From positions 1,736,001 to 1,800,000 of the forward strand of contig NC_014165.1 of assembly GCF_000092645.1 (NCBI RefSeq): 64,000 nucleotides of DNA, written 5' to 3'. The notes below the pieces were generated by a model. That model was not told where the DNA came from and ran no database searches. It worked only from the letters and a program-made list of their open reading frames with translations. Source of the DNA: Thermobispora bispora DSM 43833. GTDB lineage: Bacteria; Actinomycetota; Actinomycetes; Streptosporangiales; Streptosporangiaceae. The stretch's first letter is position 1, and the number at the start of each line of letters is the position of its first letter. Of this stretch, positions 8,835 to 18,600 are shown one piece after another. The translations under genes and the position numbers were made by a program.

Positions 8835-11800
8835 GGAATCATCCCCGCGTGCGTGGGGAGCACAGCGGGGTCGGGGACCGTCTCCAAGAGGCGGGGGATC
8901 ATCCCCGCGTGCGCGGGGAGCACATGGTGCCGGCCGCCGACGGGATGATCCTGCGGGGGATCATCCCCGCGTGCGCGGGGAGCACTTCGCCCAGGCCCTC
9001 ACGCAGAACCCGGGGGCGGGATCATCCCCGCGTGCGCGGGGAGCACGGATGAGGCGGCATGATGCCAGGCCACATGGAGGGATCATCCCCGCGTGCGCGG
9101 GGAGCACAGGACGGTGTGGGCGGCCGACCTCGAGGAGGAGGGATCATCCCCGCGTGCGCGGGGAGCACACCCGCCGCCGCTGAGTAACCGTGATCGCCTG
9201 GGGATCATCCCCGCGTGCGCGGGGAGCACGATCAGGAGCACGACCAGCGCGGCGTAGAACGGGGATCATCCCCGCGTGCGCGGGGAGCACCCCTCTCCGA
9301 TCACGCGAAGCATGATCTCCGCCGGATCATCCCCGCGTGCGCGGGGAGCACCCCACGACGAGGGCGCCCGGTGCGCCGGTCGCGGGATCATCCCCGCGTG
9401 CGCGGGGAGTACGTCACGCAGGGTCGAGGTTACGCGTCCGCACGGGGATCATCCCCGCGTGCGCGGGGAGCACGCATCCAGTCGCAGGCGCAGGGCACGG
9501 ACAATGGGATCATCCCCGCGTGCGCGGGGAGCACGCGTCCTTGTCGTAGTAGGGCCCGATGAACTCGGGATCATCCCCGCGTGCGCGGGGAGCACGACCG
9601 GTTCGAGCGCATGCCCCTCGCCGAGTTGGGATCATCCCCGCGTGCGCGGGGAGCACATCGCCGGCAAGTCATTCACCGACCAGTACCTGGGATCATCCCC
9701 GCGTGCGCGGGGAGCACGCAGGGGCCTCGGGAAGGGGGTAGGGATGGGGGGGATCATCCCCGCGTGCGCGGGGAGCACGCCACTGCCACGGCCGACCGCG
9801 AGCTCCCCGTGGGATCATCCCCGCGTGCGCGGGGAGCACGTGTGGACGTACAGGAAATCGGTGTACGCGCAGGGATCATCCCCGCGTGCGCGGGGAGCAC
9901 TTCGGTGACGCCTGGGTCGAAACCGGCTTGGTGGGATCATCCCCGCGTGCGCGGGGAGCACAACGTTGCTTGCTGCCACGGCAACAAGCTTGTGGGATCA
10001 TCCCCGCGTGCGCGGGGAGCACTGAAACGCACGACCGCCACAGCGCCGCGGGTGGGGGATCATCCCCGCGTGCGCGGGGAGCACATGACCGAGCGCATCC
10101 CGGCCGTCGCCGCCGGGGGATCATCCCCGCGTGCGCGGGGAGCACGTACGACCCGTTGTCGATAAAGCTGTACCAGCCGGGATCATCCCCGCGTGCGCGG
10201 GGAGCACTCGGCGATCTCGTCGGCGACCGCGGCGGCCTGGGGATCATCCCCGCGTGCGCGGGGAGCACTGACCTGCAGGGAGTCACGGAGAGTATCCATA
10301 GGGATCATCCCCGCGTGCGCGGGGAGCACGCGTGTCCGCCGCTCACCACAGTGTGAAGCCGGGGATCATCCCCGCGTGCGCGGGGAGCACCGGTCGCGCA
10401 CGCTCACCCGGATCGAGTGGCTGGGATCATCCCCGCGTGCGCGGGGAGCACGTAGCCCATTCGATGTCTGCCGCGGCTAAGCAGGATCATCCCCGCGTGC
10501 GCGGGGAGCACAACGACGCCAGGCCGTCCGAGCTCCGGACCGTGGGATCATCCCCGCGTGCGCGGGGAGCACCAAGCAGCAGAACACTGGCCCTGGTAAG
10601 CGCGGGGATCATCCCCGCGTGCGCGGGGAGCACGGGGGTCCATCTACTCGCCAACAACAACAACAGGGATCATCCCCGCGTGCGCGGGGAGCACCCTCGA
10701 CCCGTTCGGAATACATGACAATGTCCGGGATCATCCCCGCGTGCGCGGGGAGCACTCAACGGCATCAAGGGCATGGTGTCCAAGGCCGGGATCATCCCCG
10801 CGTGCGCGGGGAGCACAGCGTGTCATGCTGCCCGAATTCGGGGTGCCGGGGATCATCCCCGCGTGCGCGGGGAGCACCTGACCGGTGCCCGCACCGAGGA
10901 GCTTCGGGCGGGATCATCCCCGCGTGCGCGGGGAGCACCGGAAGACGAGGGCGATGACCCCTTTGATCATGGGATCATCCCCGCGTGCGCGGGGAGCACC
11001 TGGACAAGATCACGCCGCGAGACGTCCGCTCGGGATCATCCCCGCGTGCGCGGGGAGCACAACGCAGCGATGTAGGCCGGGTCGAGGGCCGGGGGATCAT
11101 CCCCGCGTGCGCGGGGAGCACACGCAGTTAGTCACTCAGGCATGCGAGAGGCCGGGATCATCCCCGCGTGCGCGGGGAGCACACCCCCGACGGGATCACC
11201 GCGCGGGTGCTGGAGGGATCATCCCCGCGTGCGCGGGGAGCACTGTTCGATGACGGGGTGGCCAGGCTCGACCGGGGGATCATCCCCGCGTGCGCGGGGA
11301 GCACGCAGCACGCCCTGGCCCGCCTGCGGGCCGAGGGGGATCATCCCCGCGTGCGCGGGGAGCACACCGACTGCGGTTCACCGTTGGGCCAGACACCGGG
11401 ATCATCCCCGCGTGCGCGGGGAGCACACAGGTTGATATAGGTCGGCAACCCGCAGGCGGGGATCATCCCCGCGTGCGCGGGGAGCACCGCCGCTACTTCC
11501 TGGACGGCACTCCTGTCGAGGGATCATCCCCGCGTGCGCGGGGAGCACAGGAGCAGGGCATGCGGAACATCCCGGTGGACGGGATCATCCCCGCGTGCGC
11601 GGGGAGCACGTTTGCTCTATCGCCTGATGATCTCTATGACGGGGATCATCCCCGCGTGCGCGGGGAGCACACGTACGTCGACCCCCATGCTGGCAAGACG
11701 AAGGGATCATCCCCGCGTGCGCGGGGAGCACAATGTTTTCGGCCCCCTGCAGGACCCGATCCTGGGATCATCCCCGCGTGCGCGGGGAGCACCACGCGGC

Positions 11801-12036
11801 GCCCTACCCCCCCGGGGGGGCCGGGGATCATCCCCGCGTGCGCGGGGAGCACTACCTCTACCGCGACGAGGCCGGCAATGTGCTGGGATCATCCCCGCGT
11901 GCGCGGGGAGCACTGGACGTGTCGCACGCGCGGCATGGCGGGAAATGGGATCATCCCCGCGTGCGCGGGGAGCACTCCATGCGGCGAAGAAACCGAAGAG
12001 ACCCCCTGGGATCATCCCCGCGTGCGCGGGGAGCAC
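8835..12036 (-). CRISPR. Type I-E CRISPR array, 53 repeats and 52 spacers
   Basis: I count 53 copies of a 29-base repeat at 60-62-base intervals, leaving spacers of 31-33 bases. On the + strand each begins GGGATCAT, has the hairpin core CCCCGCGTGCGCGGGG and ends AGCAC. Read on the minus strand it begins GTGCTCCCCGCG and ends GGGGATGATCCC, the usual forward orientation of I-E repeats, so transcription is leftward and the leader lies to the right. The leftmost repeat (8835-8863) has two changes, GGAATCAT at its start and GCGTGGGG in its core, as expected at the old end. Other variants are repeat 9 (9323, C at the first base), repeat 10 (9384, ends AGTAC) and repeat 28 (10483, A at the first base). 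I noticed no duplicated spacer, but spacer origins were not searched. Confidence 0.98.
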
Positions 12037-12150
12037 TCTCCGCGACCTGCGCTTTCATGTCGCGCGGCCGCGGTTTCTGACCACTTTCAAAGATTCCGAC
12101 ATTTTGGACTATGTAAAGCTCTAGGTTTCGTTGCCTGTCAGCTGTGATCG
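12037..12150 (-). promoter_or_regulatory. Leader of the main CRISPR array
   Basis: This stretch directly abuts the rightmost repeat, on the side where the repeats are all perfect. Read leftward it goes from AT-rich sequence (about 12078-12125, including TTTACATAGTCC and AATCTTTGAAAG) to a GC-rich run of about 35 bases that touches the first repeat. An AT-rich block near the leader-end repeat is typical of I-E leaders, where new spacers are integrated and transcription begins. TACATA near 12115 could be a -10 element; I see no clear -35. The assignment rests on position and repeat orientation. Confidence 0.7.
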
Positions 12151-12219
12151 GCCGGGTGATGCCGTCGCAGGGCAAGAACCGATGGGCGGTGTCACCGGAC
12201 GACACGGCGACACGCGGGC

Positions 12220-12311
12220 GCCTCACCCCCACATGCGTGGGGAGAAAGCTTCGCACGCGTCTTCCAGCGCCCAATGGAGGAGGCTCACCCCCACCGGCGT
12301 GGGGAGGAAGC
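12220..12311 (-). CRISPR. Two-repeat relic array of a second I-E repeat family
   Basis: Two similar 29-30-base units at 12220 and 12282 are 62 bases apart, exactly one I-E repeat plus a 32-33-base spacer. On the + strand both contain CTCACCCCCAC, then a GCGTGGGGAG hairpin arm, and end in GAAAGC or GGAAGC. The stem is CCCCAC with GTGGGG, so the repeat differs from the main array (core CCCCGCGTGCGCGGGG). The first copy differs from the second at several positions, including ATGC for CGGC in the loop. I see no third copy on either side. The orientation is the same (minus) as the main array and as the cas5e remnant to its right. Confidence 0.7.
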
Positions 12312-12384
12312 CGGTTTCCGGCCGGCTAATCCTTCATACCACTTCCGATCCGATCCCGAGCCCGCGGACCGCGAATCCCGATCA

Positions 12385-12800
12385 CCCGAGCCGGGAACGG
12401 CGCCGCCGTACGGGCCCGCGGCGCAGGCGCGCGCGGTGGCGCCGGTCGAACCGGTCGATGCTCTCCGGCACGTCGGCCACCTCGGTGACCGCGTCAGCGC
12501 CGGCGTCCGCTTCTTCCACGGCGAAGTCGGCCAGCGGCTCCTCGTCGCCGGTGAGCCGCTGGGCGGCGGGGACCCGTTCGTGCAGGTCGGCGACGGGCCG
12601 TTCGCCTCGCGCAGCAGCGGCTCGTCGGGCGGCAGGAGCGGCACCCGAGATAGGGGTGCCAGCGCGGCCGCCGCAGCGCCCACGGCGAGCTCGGCGATGC
12701 GCGGCGCGGGCCCTTCGACCGTCACGGTGAAGACGGCGTCGGCCAGGTACCGGCGCCGGGTGACGATGGTGGCCTTCACCCGGGGGCGCTGCCTGCCCTC
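12385..12800 (-). pseudogene. Frameshifted remnant of a second cas5e
   Basis: Read leftward from about 12779, the frame gives TRRRYLADAVFTVTVEGPAP followed by RIAELAVG, closely matching the intact cas5e of this window (RFYLADAVFVAGVEG followed by GIIEELH). Past about 12690 that frame loses similarity, but a second frame carries EVADVPESIDRFDRRHRARL, which lines up with the intact protein's DQPITFDPLHRRYALRG near its C-terminus. The N-terminal half including the LQSWG motif is missing. So this is a cas5e fragment with at least one frameshift. It sits 75-100 bases upstream of the relic array on the same strand, consistent with one decayed I-E locus from which the other cas genes were deleted. 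Confidence 0.65.
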
Positions 12801-12843
12801 CGGCCGCGGGGCATCCCGCCCGGCTCACCGCAACGGGCAGGGA

Positions 12844-14499
12844 TCAGTAGGGGAGGCCGGCACGCCGTACCGGCCGGGTGCGCCGGGCCTCGAACCACTG
12901 CTCCCCGCGCACCGCTCCCACGCCGGTGAGCGACCGTACCTCCATCTCGGCGAACTTCCGCGGGTCGTACTCCCTATTGAGGATCGTGCCGAGCCAGCCG
13001 CAGAAGAAGCCGAACGGGATGGAGATCAGGCCCGGATTGCTGAGCGGGAACCAGTGGAAGTCGACATCGGGGAAGAGCGAGCCCGGAGATCCGGAGACCA
13101 CCGGCGAGAAGAACACCAGGAGGACAGACGAGCCGAGCCCGCCGTAGATCGCGGCGATCGCGCCCGCGGCGTTGAAACGTTCCCAGAACAGGCTGTAAAG
13201 GATCGCGGGAAGGTTGGCGGAGGCGGCCATCGCGAACGCCAGGGAGACCAGGAACGCCACGTTGAGCCGCTGCGCGAAGATGCCGAGCACGATCGACACC
13301 CCGCCGATGACGAACGCGGCGATCCGGGCGAAGCGTACTTCATCCGCCTCGTTGATCCGGCCGCGCTTGCCCGCGTGCGCGTACAGGTCGTGCGCGACGG
13401 ACGAGGAGGAGGCGAGGGTGAGCCCGGCGACCACGGCGAGGATGGTGGCGAAGGCCACGGAGGAGACGACGGCCAGCAGGACGGCCGCCCCGATCTCGCC
13501 GAAGAGCATCTCGCCGAGCCGTTCCGCGAGCTGAGCGACCGCCGTGTTGCCCCCGGGATTCGCCTTGGCGATCTCCTCGCTGCCGACCACGGCGGCCGCG
13601 CCGAAGCCCAGGATCAGGGTGCACAGGTAGAAGGTGCCGATGAGGCCGATGGACACGAGCACGGATTTGCGGGTCTCCTTCGCGGTCGGCACGGTGTAGA
13701 AGCGCATCAGCACATGCGGGAGGCCGGCCGTGCCCAGGACCAGCGCCAGGCCGAGGCTGATGAGGTCGAGCTTGCCCGCCAGGCCCTCCGCCTCGGTCGC
13801 GTACCGCAGCCCGGGCTCGAGGAACGCCTCACCCTGCCCGCTCTGGTCGGCGGCCTGCCGGAGCAGCTCGGAGATGTTGAAGCCGAACTTGGCGGCCACC
13901 AGGACCGTCACGATCGTGGCGCTGACCATCAGCAGGACGGCCTTGATGATCTGCACCCAGGTCGTGCTCTTCATGCCGCCGCCCGCCACGTAGATGATCA
14001 TCAGCATGCCGACCAGGACGATGATGGCGGCGTTGGCGACCGGGCCGTCCAGGCCGAGCAGCATGGACACGAGCGCACCGGCGCCGACCATCTGCGCGAG
14101 CAGGTAGACGATCGACACGGTGATGGTGGAGACCCCGGCGGCGATGCGGACCGAACGCGCGCTCATCCGGAAGGCCACCACGTCGGCCATGGTGTACTTG
14201 CCGGAGTTGCGGAACAGCTCGGCCACGAGCAGCAACGCCAGCAGCCAGGCCACCAGGAAGCCGATCGAATAGAGGAAGCCGTCATAGCCGTATAGGGCGA
14301 TCACGCCCGCGATGCCGAGAAATGAGGCGCCCGACAGGTAGTCGCCACTGATCGCCAGACCGTTCTGCATCCCGGAGAACGAGCGCCCGCCGGCGTAGAA
14401 GTCACCCGCGTCCTTGGTTTGCCGGCTCGCCCAAACGGTGATGAGCAGCGTTACCGCGACAAAGAGGATGAACAGGATGATGGCTAACGCCTGGCTCAC
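12844..14499 (-). CDS. Sodium:solute symporter, acetate permease (ActP)-like
   Basis: A 551-aa, strongly hydrophobic membrane protein of the SSS family with about 13 predicted membrane segments, probably importing acetate or a similar short monocarboxylate with a cation. Matching sequence includes FYAGGRSFSGMQNGLAISGD and YLSGASFLGIAG near residues 35-65, VYLLAQMVGAGALVSMLLGL, GGGMKSTTWVQIIKA and LGTAGLPHVLMRFYTVP, the standard stretch of the ActP/DhlC group. The GTG start at 14499 has GGGAGGT at the right distance. ActP genes are often preceded by a small DUF485 membrane-protein gene; I see none here. The gene is metabolic and sits between the CRISPR region and the next defence genes. Substrate is inferred from family only. 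Confidence 0.88.
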   Translation of the reverse strand: MSQALAIILFILFVAVTLLITVWASRQTKDAGDFYAGGRSFSGMQNGLAISGDYLSGASFLGIAGVIALYGYDGFLYSIGFLVAWLLALLLVAELFRNSGKYTMADVVAFRMSARSVRIAAGVSTITVSIVYLLAQMVGAGALVSMLLGLDGPVANAAIIVLVGMLMIIYVAGGGMKSTTWVQIIKAVLLMVSATIVTVLVAAKFGFNISELLRQAADQSGQGEAFLEPGLRYATEAEGLAGKLDLISLGLALVLGTAGLPHVLMRFYTVPTAKETRKSVLVSIGLIGTFYLCTLILGFGAAAVVGSEEIAKANPGGNTAVAQLAERLGEMLFGEIGAAVLLAVVSSVAFATILAVVAGLTLASSSSVAHDLYAHAGKRGRINEADEVRFARIAAFVIGGVSIVLGIFAQRLNVAFLVSLAFAMAASANLPAILYSLFWERFNAAGAIAAIYGGLGSSVLLVFFSPVVSGSPGSLFPDVDFHWFPLSNPGLISIPFGFFCGWLGTILNREYDPRKFAEMEVRSLTGVGAVRGEQWFEARRTRPVRRAGLPY

Positions 14500-14720
14500 C
14501 GCGCCACCTCCCAGTGAGATATGTCACGCACTGTAGAAAACGAGGGGCACTATTGCAGCGACACGTTCGGCCAGCGGTCACAGAGGCGCGCCGATCGTGA
14601 TCACGCCGTCGACGAGCGGTCGGTTCGGCGCGACGAGCGGTCATCATTCATCAATGATTACGACGTGATCGCTATTCGATCACGATCCATTGCCAGGATT
14701 TCCGATAATTAATCTTTAAT
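14500..14720 (-). promoter_or_regulatory. Upstream region of the symporter with inverted repeats
   Basis: An AT-richer stretch upstream of the symporter gene. A perfect inverted repeat CGTGATCG-CTATT-CGATCACG lies at 14664-14684, and next to it TCAT-TCATCA-ATGA (about 14647-14656) forms a weaker one. These are plausible operator sites for a regulator of the symporter, but no known consensus is matched with confidence. A direct repeat GACGAGCGGTC occurs twice at about 14610-14642. No open frame here looks coding. Confidence 0.4.
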
Positions 14721-15105
14721 CCAGATCAGTGGCGACCGCTCAGAATCCAAGAATCGCTCCAGACCGCTTTCCGGTGAGGCTTCCCGGGTGGCTCTTCACC
14801 TGAAAAGGAGCAGAAGTCCGCTGAGGATCGGGTCCCGCTGCCGTAATCAAGATCAGGAATGGCGGCGTCGTGGCCATGGGTCAGCGGACCGTCTCCGCCG
14901 CGTGCGGCTCCCGGTCACGGTCAAGAGGGGTGGCTGGACGGTCCGCCGCTTTCGTGGCCGGTGTTCCTTGACTCAAGCCCCAGCCGTTGCGCTCAGTGCC
15001 GCTGGCCAACTTACCGGCTCTCCCACGGCGCGTCATGGCTCGCTGGGCAGCCGGTAGTAGAACAGATCGGCCGAAAAGGATGCCGCTCAGGAGGGCCTGG
15101 CGCGG
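14721..15105. other. Gene-free stretch between symporter and broken gene
   Basis: About 385 bases in which I find no frame with a recognisable protein or consistent codon bias on either strand. Short open frames exist (for example 14788-15057 on the + strand) but look random. It probably holds decayed sequence connected with the broken gene to its right. Confidence 0.5.
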
Positions 15106-15450
15106 TTATGGCCGGCCGCGGCAGTCGGGTGGGCCGGTCAGGTGCAGTAGATCGTGAACGTGCCAGCCGTCCCTGTCGTCCGCCATCCGCAGGGAGAGTT
15201 CCGCACGAGTGGCCAGATCCAGTGGAGCTGTTCCAGCGACGGCATGCCCATGAGCGAGCCGGTCCAGGGCTGCCCCGACCAGGGGCCCAACCGTTCTGAC
15301 GGTGGCCGCCAGGGCGGCGGGCCGCGTCGAGCCGCCATGAAGGACGATGTTCCGCTGACGGTACAGGCGGCGGAACGATCCCTGGACATTGGCCTATCCA
15401 GGAGAGCGCGCGCAGGGAGTTAACCGAAACGTCAGCGCGATTTCCTGTCA
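15106..15450 (-). pseudogene. C-terminal remnant of a protein with a HEPN-like Rx4H motif
   Basis: Between a TAG at 15394-15396 and a TAA at 15106-15108 one minus-strand frame runs 95 codons and reads like real protein: SFRRLYRQRNIVLHGGSTRP, then VGPLVGAALDRLAHGHAV and PLDLATRAELSLRMADDRDG. The RNIVLH segment fits the R-N-x3-H signature of HEPN RNase domains, common in abortive-infection proteins. The in-frame TAG and the lack of a start codon show it is broken; a second frame just upstream (VNSLRALSWIGQ at about 15394-15430) could continue the same protein across a frameshift. I cannot name the family. It lies directly downstream of the helicase operon. Confidence 0.45.
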
Positions 15451-15698
15451 CGAATGCTGCAATAGGGGAATCTGGCTGGTTTGCCGTCGACCTTTGGTGC
15501 CGTTAAGCACGGGACCGTGGACCGGTCGTCGGCATTCGCGTGGTCCTGCGCCTCATCTCCCTGAGCACCCTGCTATGCGCTGGCCACCGGTACGCCACCA
15601 GGCGCCGGAGGCCAGCGCGGCGAGCCCACGGAGGGATCCGGCCAGGCGGCTCACGACCACGGCCAGGGGTCACCCGCGGCGGCCGCAGCTCACGTGCC

Positions 15699-18600
15699 CT
15701 ACGCCATCGTCACCCGGGTGAGCGGACCCTCCCCGGTGAGCCTCCGCAGCACCTGCAAGGCCGCACCGCGCGAGAGCAGGCCGTGGTGGCGCTCATTCCT
15801 TCGGTTGCGCAGGCACCCGTAACACGAGGTCTCCTCACCGCAGTCGCACTGCGCCATCCGGTCGAGAGCAGTCTGGGCTACAACGTCGAAGCGCTCGGCG
15901 ATTCGCAGTACTGCGCCGGCCCCGCCGGGCACCGTGTCGTAAATCACGAGACTCGGTCTGCCGCCGGCCCCGGTGTGGACCACACCGTCGATGTCATCGC
16001 GGCTGATCTCCAGGCCGTAGGCCGCACCTTCAAGCAGAGCGTGGAGGGTAGAGAGCCACTCGGCCGTCTCCTGGTGGAGGCCGTAGATGATGACCTCGAG
16101 GATGTCGGTCTCGTACAGGTGCCCCAGATCGCGCCACTGCAGCTCGCCGGTGCACTTCGTCCGCCTGAGCGGATCCTCATGCACTTTCTCGACCTTGCCA
16201 CCGGTGCGCGGGCGAGACCAGCCACACGCTGCGCAGATCAGGAAACCGGCCCCGCCCGGCCCGTACGAGAGCGCGATCATTTCCCCACGGGCTCCGGCCC
16301 GGCAGACCACGTGGGTGCCGCGCGTCGTGCGCCAGACGACCTCTGCAGGGTCGTCGGCGAGTTTGACCAGGTAGGTGCCGCCGTGCCACGAGGTCTCGGG
16401 CGGGGACGTGGCCGGTCGGCGCGTCTGGGGCGCGGCGACGAACCCGAACTCCGGGGTGCAGTACTCCCGCGGCGGCGAGGTGACTTCCGTGCCGCACACC
16501 GGGCACTCTGGGGCCTCGGCTTCGTCGGTATGCCGGAAGTGCTGGCAGCTCGGGCAGATGGCGTACCGCTTCGGGACGAGCTCACGCCCGGGCAGGCGGT
16601 AGATCCCGGTGGACCGCCACAGGACGCCACCGGCCACCACCTCGGCACCGGGAGCGTACTCGTAGATCGCGCTGGACAGGTCTCGGGTGAGCTCCAGCTT
16701 GGCGCCCACCGGGTTGTCACAGTGGATCGTGCGCAGCTCCACTGTGTCCACCGGGAACCCGTACTTGGGGAGCACGTTTCGGTTCGCCAGGAAACCGATC
16801 AGGTCACGCCGCATCAGGGTGTTGATGGTCCGCTGGTAGCGGTCCGCCTCCCGGTATCTGCGGGCCTCGGCCGCCTTGTCTCTCTTCTCCTCGAAGAGCT
16901 CGATGTCGTGGTTGAGCTCACGCCGTACCTTCTCCAGGTGATCGCAGAGCCGGGAGACCCACTTGCCGGAGTCCACCCCGATCTGGGCCTGGACCTCGGC
17001 CGGGAGCACGTGCCGCAGCGTTTCGGTGATCTCGGCGGGGACAGGGGTGAGGAAGTCGCGGACCCGGGTGCACGGGGGTTCCTGGCCCGGCCCGGGGCGG
17101 AAGAACTCGCCGGCGGTCCGCCAGATCGTGCCACTGGTCACCTTGGCGTGGCGGAAGAACGCCGCCAGCGCCACCGAGTGGGCGTGCCGCCGATCGATCC
17201 GCTCATTGCCGAGCGGCACGTACGGCGCACGCACGTAACCGGCGATCATCTCTTCCGGCTCCTGGTAGCGCGACAGGTCATGGGAGCGCCGCTGGGCGTA
17301 GGTGAGCACGAGCGCCGCGGAACCGGTGCGCCGCCCCACCCGGCCGGCCCGCTGCACGTAGTTGGCCGTGGTCGGCGGCATGTTCCGCAGCAGCACGCTC
17401 TCGAGCTCGCCGACGTCCACCCCGAGCTCGAACGTGGTGGAGCAGGACAGGACGTTCACCTCGCCGCGCAGGAACCGCTGCTGGATGTCGGCCGCCGCCT
17501 CACTGGTCCACTGGGCGGTGTGCTCCCGGGCGACCAGCGGGATCGGCGCCATGGACCGGTACAGGGACGTATAGTGCTCGTCCGGATCCGCGGTGGCCTC
17601 CACGAGTCGGCCCGTGCACCCCATGGTCGGGCACACGCCCCGGACGTTAATCGCGGTGAACCGGCGGCACAGCTCGCACCGGTAGAGCACGTCCGCGGGG
17701 GCGATCCGCAGCCAAGTGTGGTCCAGCTGATGGACGACCCCAGCCCTGCCGTTGCTCGTGCTGCGCAGCCACCCGTCCTTCAGGTTCGTAAGGAACGTCC
17801 AGCAGTTCTCCAGGACGGTGCCGGCGTCCGCTGGGGAGCAGCCGAGCGCCGCGAACACCCGCTCCAGATAGTCGAGCCGCCGGTTGCGCCCGCGGGTGGG
17901 CAGCCAGCTCAGCACCTTGTACCTGGGTTCGGCGCCGCGGTTGCGCACATAGATCGGCCCGGTTCGTGGGCTGAACCGCTCGTCACCGGGGTGCACTGCC
18001 TCCGGCATGGTGAGAACGCCCTGGTTGCGAAGGGTGCGGACGAGCTCTGCCAGTAACGCCCAGCCCTCCTCCTCGCTCAGGCCGAGATCAAGGAGCGGGC
18101 CCGGCAACCGCCATGCAGGGTCGCGGCTGAGCGACACCCGGATGAGGCCAAGGCCCTCCAACGACTTGCGCTCGTCGAGCGCGAGCAGCTCGCGCATGAT
18201 CCACAGAGCGACCTCGCGCTCGCGGGCCGAGGCATCCTCCTTGACCTCGAACACGCCGGCCCGCTCCGCCGCCTGGGTTACGTAGAAGATCAGCGTATCG
18301 ACGCTCGCGTCCGGGTACTTCTTGGCCGCTTGCTGCAGTCCTTGCATGATGAGGCGCCGATGCTGCAGCTCCGCGTAGGTCGTCTCGAGGTAGGGACCGA
18401 AGAAGGCCGCCGCCTGCCGGCTGTCGTTGAAGGTGAGCAGCTTGCGGCCCTCCCCTGGGTGATCGGCGGCCTCGGGGTGCGGTGACGGAGGGATCTGCTG
18501 GTAGAGCGCGGTTGCGAGAACCGCGGTGGTGGCGTCGGTGCCGCTCTCGAACCGCCGGATCATCTCCGCACCCCGTCCGCCGCAGACGAGGCAGCCGGTC

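Noticed and set aside
8708-8923. Extension of Cas3 upstream to 8923
   Set aside because: The extra 72 codons translate the array's leftmost repeats and an AT-rich spacer; Cas3 proteins normally start near the position of ATG 8707.
12037-12070. Possible lost repeat: the GC-rich piece next to the last repeat has spacer length
   Set aside because: No repeat-like sequence follows it on the leader side, so it is more simply the repeat-proximal end of the leader.
8798-12147. Many long + and - strand open frames across the array, with repeated RGEH, IIPACAGST or SSPRARGA-like peptides
   Set aside because: They are translations of CRISPR repeats and spacers; the 60-62-base periodicity explains the repeated peptides.
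12274-14295. 673-aa + strand open frame opposite the symporter
   Set aside because: Low-complexity His/Asp/Arg-rich translation antisense to a clear SSS transporter.
14402-14647. Small minus-strand frame upstream of the symporter as a DUF485 partner
   Set aside because: Its translation has no membrane segments and overlaps the transporter's start; no resemblance to DUF485.
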